Part shown: positions 13,439 to 16,057 of the stretch, in pieces
Layout: each line of letters opens with the position of its first letter
Numbering within the stretch: position 1 is the first letter of the stretch
NCBI GenBank assembly: GCA_002482565.1
Contig: DLGG01000058.1
Coordinates: 1-16,057 of the forward strand
DNA length: 16,057 bases
Direction: 5' to 3'
Origin: Solidesulfovibrio magneticus
GTDB taxonomy: Bacteria; Desulfobacterota; Desulfovibrionia; Desulfovibrionales; Desulfovibrionaceae
Translations under genes and position numbers: made by a program
The notes under the pieces: model-generated
Told to the model about the DNA's origin: nothing
Database searches by the model: none
What the model saw: the letters and a program-made list of their open reading frames with translations, nothing else

Positions 13439-15391
13439 ATGCTTGATCCCATGCGGAAATATGCCCAATCCTGGGGCATCAAGATCGTCTTCGGTCTTAT
13501 CATCATCGTCTTCGTCTTTTGGGGCGTGGGCAATTTCAACGGCGACAGGGCCACGGTCCTGGCCACGGTGAACGACCAGCCGATCCTGATCAAGGACTAT
13601 GAAAAGCAGTACCAGGAGAATTTGCGCCTGGTCAAAAACAAGAATCCCAACGTCACGGACAAGGATCTGCAGGACGGCGGCTTCCGCTGGCAGGTCTTCA
13701 CCAACATGGTGACCACCAAACTGCTGGAGGACCAGGCCAAGACCCTGGGCATCGCCGTGACCGCCGACGAACTGCGCGCCGAGATCGCCAAGATTCCGGC
13801 CTTCCAGAACGAGTCCAAGCAGTTCGACGCCAAGCGCTACGAAAACCTGCTCAAGGCCAACGACGTCAGCCCCGGCGAGTTCGAGGCCGATTTCCGCCAG
13901 CAGCTGCTGCTGGAAAAGCTGGCCGCCTTTGTCGGCCTGCCGGCCCAGGTGGCCGAATCCGAGGCCCGGTCCATCTTCGACTTCATGCGCGAACAGGCCA
14001 TCATCAAGTACATCCCCTTTGCCGCCGCCGACTTCACCAAGGGCGTGGCCATCTCCGACGAGCAGATCGCCAAGTATTACGAGGCGCGCAAGGACGAATT
14101 CGCCACGCCGGCCCAGGTCAAGATCGACTTCGTGGAGTTCACGCCCAAGGCCATGGCCAAGCCGGCCGAGGTCAGCGACACCGACATCGAGGCCGACTAC
14201 AAGGCCAACCAGAAGAAGTACGAGCGCCCCGAACAGGTGCGCGTGCGCCACATCCTTATGATGCTGCCCCCCGACGCCCCCCAGGAAGTGGTGGACGCGG
14301 CCAAAAAGCGCCTGGCGGCCATGGCCGACGACGTGCGCAAGGGCAAGGACTTCGCCACGCTCATTCCCAAGGACCCGGCCAATTCCGACGGCATCATCGG
14401 CGAGGACTGGGCCTGGTTGCCCAAGGGCAGCCTGCCCAAGGAATTCGCGCCCTTCGAGGAAAAGGCCTTTGCGCTCAAAAAGGATGAAGTCAGCGACCCG
14501 GTGCGTACGAGCCTGGGGCTGCACCTCGTCCAGGGCGGCGAGAAGCAGGCCGCCGGCCAGCGCGCCCTGGCCGAGGTCAAGGACGAAATCCGGGCCGATC
14601 TGGCCGAACAGCGCGCCGCCGACAAGCTGACCAAGTCCCTGGACGTGATCCAGGAAAAGCTGTCCTCGGGCGAACCCCTGGAGGCCGCCGTGGCCGCCGA
14701 GAAACTGGCCGTCAAGACCTCGGCCTTTTTCGCCAAGGACGCCCCCCCGGCCGAGCTGGGCCTGTCCGAGCCGGCCGTGGAAGCCATCTTCGCCCTCAAA
14801 AAGGGCCAGACCGCCGACGCGCCCCTGTCCACCCAGGACGGCTTCGTGGTGGTGCGGGCCGCCGACGTCAAGGAGCCCGGTTTCGAGCCCCTGGAGGCCG
14901 TCAAGGACGTCATCAAGAGCCGCCTGACCGATGAAGAGGCCATGAAGCTGGCCAAGGCCAAGGCCGAGGAAACGGCCAAGGCCATGGAGACCGAGGACGG
15001 CCTCAAAAAGGTCCTGGCCGACTACAAGGACAAGATTCAGACCTCCGCGCCGTTCACCCGCCAGGGCTTCATCCCCGGCCTTGGCATGTCGCCGGTGCTG
15101 GCCCAGACGGCGTTTGAGGCCAAGGGGCCGGGCTGGTTCAAGACGGCCTTTGGCGTGTCCGGGGCCTATGTCGTCGCCGGCCTGGACAAGACCGTGCCGG
15201 CCGAGGCCTCGCTGTGGGACAAGGAAAAGGAACGCTGGGTGGCCACGCTGACCCAGTCCAAGCAGACCGAGCTCTTCCGCGCCTACCTGCAGACCCTGCA
15301 GGAAGCCGCCCGGGTGGAGATCGTCAACGACGCCATCCTGGGGCCGCGTCCGACCCAGGGCGGCGGCGGCAAGACCGTCCAGCTTCAATAG
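13439..15391 (+). CDS. Membrane-anchored PpiD/SurA-like peptidyl-prolyl cis-trans isomerase
   Basis: This encodes 650 residues, near the usual PpiD length of about 620. AAGGAG lies 5 bases before the ATG. The N-terminus MLDPMRKYAQSWGIKIVFGL with the helix at 13-30 and the VFWGVGNF motif is typical of PpiD, which is held in the inner membrane facing the periplasm. Residues 35-260 form the SurA/PpiD-type chaperone domain. The parvulin domain is about 265-367: R270-H271-I-L, KDFATLIPKDPANSDG (303-318), GEDWAWLPKGSLP (321-333), FEEKAFALKKDEVSDPV (339-355) and TSLGLHLVQ (357-365) with H362. The common GGDLGW is replaced by GEDWAW. A second helical chaperone region runs from 380 to about 630. It helps fold proteins crossing into the periplasm. 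It is cotranscribed with aconitase, with no obvious functional link. Confidence 0.9.
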   Translation: MLDPMRKYAQSWGIKIVFGLIIIVFVFWGVGNFNGDRATVLATVNDQPILIKDYEKQYQENLRLVKNKNPNVTDKDLQDGGFRWQVFTNMVTTKLLEDQAKTLGIAVTADELRAEIAKIPAFQNESKQFDAKRYENLLKANDVSPGEFEADFRQQLLLEKLAAFVGLPAQVAESEARSIFDFMREQAIIKYIPFAAADFTKGVAISDEQIAKYYEARKDEFATPAQVKIDFVEFTPKAMAKPAEVSDTDIEADYKANQKKYERPEQVRVRHILMMLPPDAPQEVVDAAKKRLAAMADDVRKGKDFATLIPKDPANSDGIIGEDWAWLPKGSLPKEFAPFEEKAFALKKDEVSDPVRTSLGLHLVQGGEKQAAGQRALAEVKDEIRADLAEQRAADKLTKSLDVIQEKLSSGEPLEAAVAAEKLAVKTSAFFAKDAPPAELGLSEPAVEAIFALKKGQTADAPLSTQDGFVVVRAADVKEPGFEPLEAVKDVIKSRLTDEEAMKLAKAKAEETAKAMETEDGLKKVLADYKDKIQTSAPFTRQGFIPGLGMSPVLAQTAFEAKGPGWFKTAFGVSGAYVVAGLDKTVPAEASLWDKEKERWVATLTQSKQTELFRAYLQTLQEAARVEIVNDAILGPRPTQGGGGKTVQLQ

Positions 15392-15413
15392 CGTCAGATT
15401 CTCTCGACCTGAC

Positions 15414-15450
15414 AAAGGGCGCGTCCGCAAGGACGCGCCCTTTGCTTTTT
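15414..15450 (+). terminator. Rho-independent terminator of the aconitase-PpiD unit
   Basis: AAAGGGCGCGTCC (15414-15426) and GGACGCGCCCTTT (15431-15443) form a perfect 13-bp stem around the tetraloop GCAA, followed by GCTTTTT. It starts 22 bases after the stop of the PpiD-like gene. Confidence 0.93.
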
Positions 15451-15923
15451 CCGCCAGGCTCAAGGCACGGCAATTTCCCCCGTCTAGGGCACCTCCCGCA
15501 GCCGTTGTCCGTTTCCTGGTTCACTGCCCTGGCAGCCCTGCCGGGGGACGCCGCCACGCGCCGGCATTGGCCGCCTGTCAGGCAGCCTGCCGCGCGATTA
15601 CGGTCTTGTCCTGCGTGAAGGAGCATGACGGGCCAAGCGCAGGCGAAGCGTTGGCCAGAGCCAGGAACACGCCGTGGGCACGCCGACAACCAGGAGCGCG
15701 GCAACCGTTTGGATGCAATCTCGTAGCACCCGGGAATGCCCGACGAACCGGTGAAGCGATCGGGAAGGCGGTAGGGGGCTGACGTTTTCGGCCAGGGGGG
15801 CAAGGCGGCGGCAGGGCTGTCCTGGGACGGGCCACAGGGGATTTTGGCGCAGAAGACCAGGGCAGGGCCGCGCGACCGGCGTGCGGCCAACATGGGGCCG
15901 AAACTGAGACAAGGCGCGGACAA
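15451..15923. other. Stretch of about 470 bases without a supportable gene
   Basis: Open frames exist here on both strands, but all have irregular third codon positions, no plausible ribosome binding site at proper spacing, and compositions rich in Arg, Pro and Cys typical of spurious GC-rich frames. Three minus-strand frames overlap one another between 15578 and 15923. One contains a hydrophobic patch (VAALLVVGVP) and another a more protein-like end (SCSFTQDKTVIARQAA), which could be remnants of a decayed gene, but this is weak. I see no tRNA, repeat array or clear promoter. Confidence 0.4.
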
Positions 15924-15952
15924 GGCGGCCCTGGCCGGTCGCCAGGGCCGCC
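15924..15952 (-). terminator. Hairpin downstream of the LysM-like gene, probable terminator
   Basis: GGCGGCCCTGGC (15924-15935) pairs perfectly with GCCAGGGCCGCC (15941-15952) around a 5-base loop. It lies 27 bases beyond the stop of the minus-strand gene at the right edge. On the minus strand it is followed by TTGTCC, a poor T-tract, so efficient rho-independent termination is uncertain. Confidence 0.5.
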
Positions 15953-15979
15953 GGAACAGCGAGATGTCGTCGTGGCGGG

Positions 15980-16057
15980 CTACTGGCTGTGGATGGTCAA
16001 TTGCGAGCCGGCTTGGAGCGCGCCGCCGCTTTTGATGTTGTTCCAGGCCATGAGCGA
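15980..16057 (-). CDS. C-terminus of a LysM-domain-like protein (partial, runs off the right edge)
   Basis: Read on the minus strand from the window edge, 25 codons precede a TAG at 15982-15980 and give SLMAWNNIKSGGALQAGSQL followed by TIHSQ. This fits the second half of a LysM repeat: the 'W-N-N-I' helix, then 'L-x-x-G-x-x-L-x-I' at the last strand, commonly the very end of peptidoglycan-binding proteins such as murein hydrolases and lytic transglycosylases. The rest of the protein, and so its enzyme class, lies outside the window. The call rests on one half-domain. A 12-bp hairpin follows the stop. Confidence 0.65.
   Translation of the reverse strand, partial: SLMAWNNIKSGGALQAGSQLTIHSQ

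Noticed and set aside
13406..15463. Long minus-strand open frame (685 residues) opposite the PpiD-like gene
   Set aside because: It is the antisense shadow of a clearly identified gene; its repeated Gly-Leu-His composition has no family features.
15614..15726. Short plus-strand frame following GAAGGAGC ATG in the gap
   Set aside because: The ribosome binding site is only 2 bases from the ATG, and the 33-residue product is Arg/Gly-rich with irregular third positions.

Overview
The window is high-GC DNA with strong G/C bias at third codon positions. It most resembles a sulfate-reducing deltaproteobacterium of the Desulfovibrio / Solidesulfovibrio group. This rests on the Aquifex-type aconitase next to a PpiD/SurA-like foldase, the two-component sensor content, and a dispersed intergenic repeat of a kind I associate with Desulfovibrio genomes. 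The lineage is inferred from gene style; no rRNA or other marker is present.

Left part (1-3300): the tail of an unidentified plus-strand gene; a minus-strand secreted Cys/Pro/Tyr-rich peptide; a minus-strand exported helical protein of unknown function; and, divergent from it, a plus-strand protein that appears to fuse an FKBP/SlyD-like fold to a SAM-dependent methyltransferase. Two copies of a hairpin-bearing repeat lie in opposite orientation, each downstream of a gene's 3' end. A 48-residue single-span membrane protein, too short for ordinary gene calling, follows on the minus strand. It has a good ribosome binding site, its own terminator, and possibly a 13-codon leader peptide.

Middle part (3350-9860): a GTG-started hybrid histidine kinase (two membrane segments, two GAF domains, kinase core, receiver domain) converges on a ComM/YifB-type AAA+ protein; both genes use one CTAG tetranucleotide for their stop codons. 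Divergent from comM is a second membrane histidine kinase with a periplasmic sensor, HAMP and PAS domains. Neither kinase has a separate response regulator or output protein in the window. A strong hairpin sits between the second kinase and the convergent operon to its right.

Right part (9860-16057): a minus-strand two-gene operon (nitroreductase-family flavoprotein, then exported YceI-family protein) is divergent from a plus-strand pair (aconitate hydratase, then membrane-anchored PpiD/SurA-like peptidyl-prolyl isomerase). That pair ends at a textbook intrinsic terminator. About 470 bases without a convincing gene follow, then a hairpin and the C-terminus of a minus-strand protein that looks like the end of a LysM domain.

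Most of the window is ordinary chromosomal housekeeping and signalling content. I see no phage, IS element, CRISPR array, tRNA, rRNA or defence system. The items most worth following up are the FKBP-methyltransferase fusion, the small membrane protein with its leader-like ORF, the Cys/Tyr/Pro secreted peptide and the 3'-end-associated repeat.
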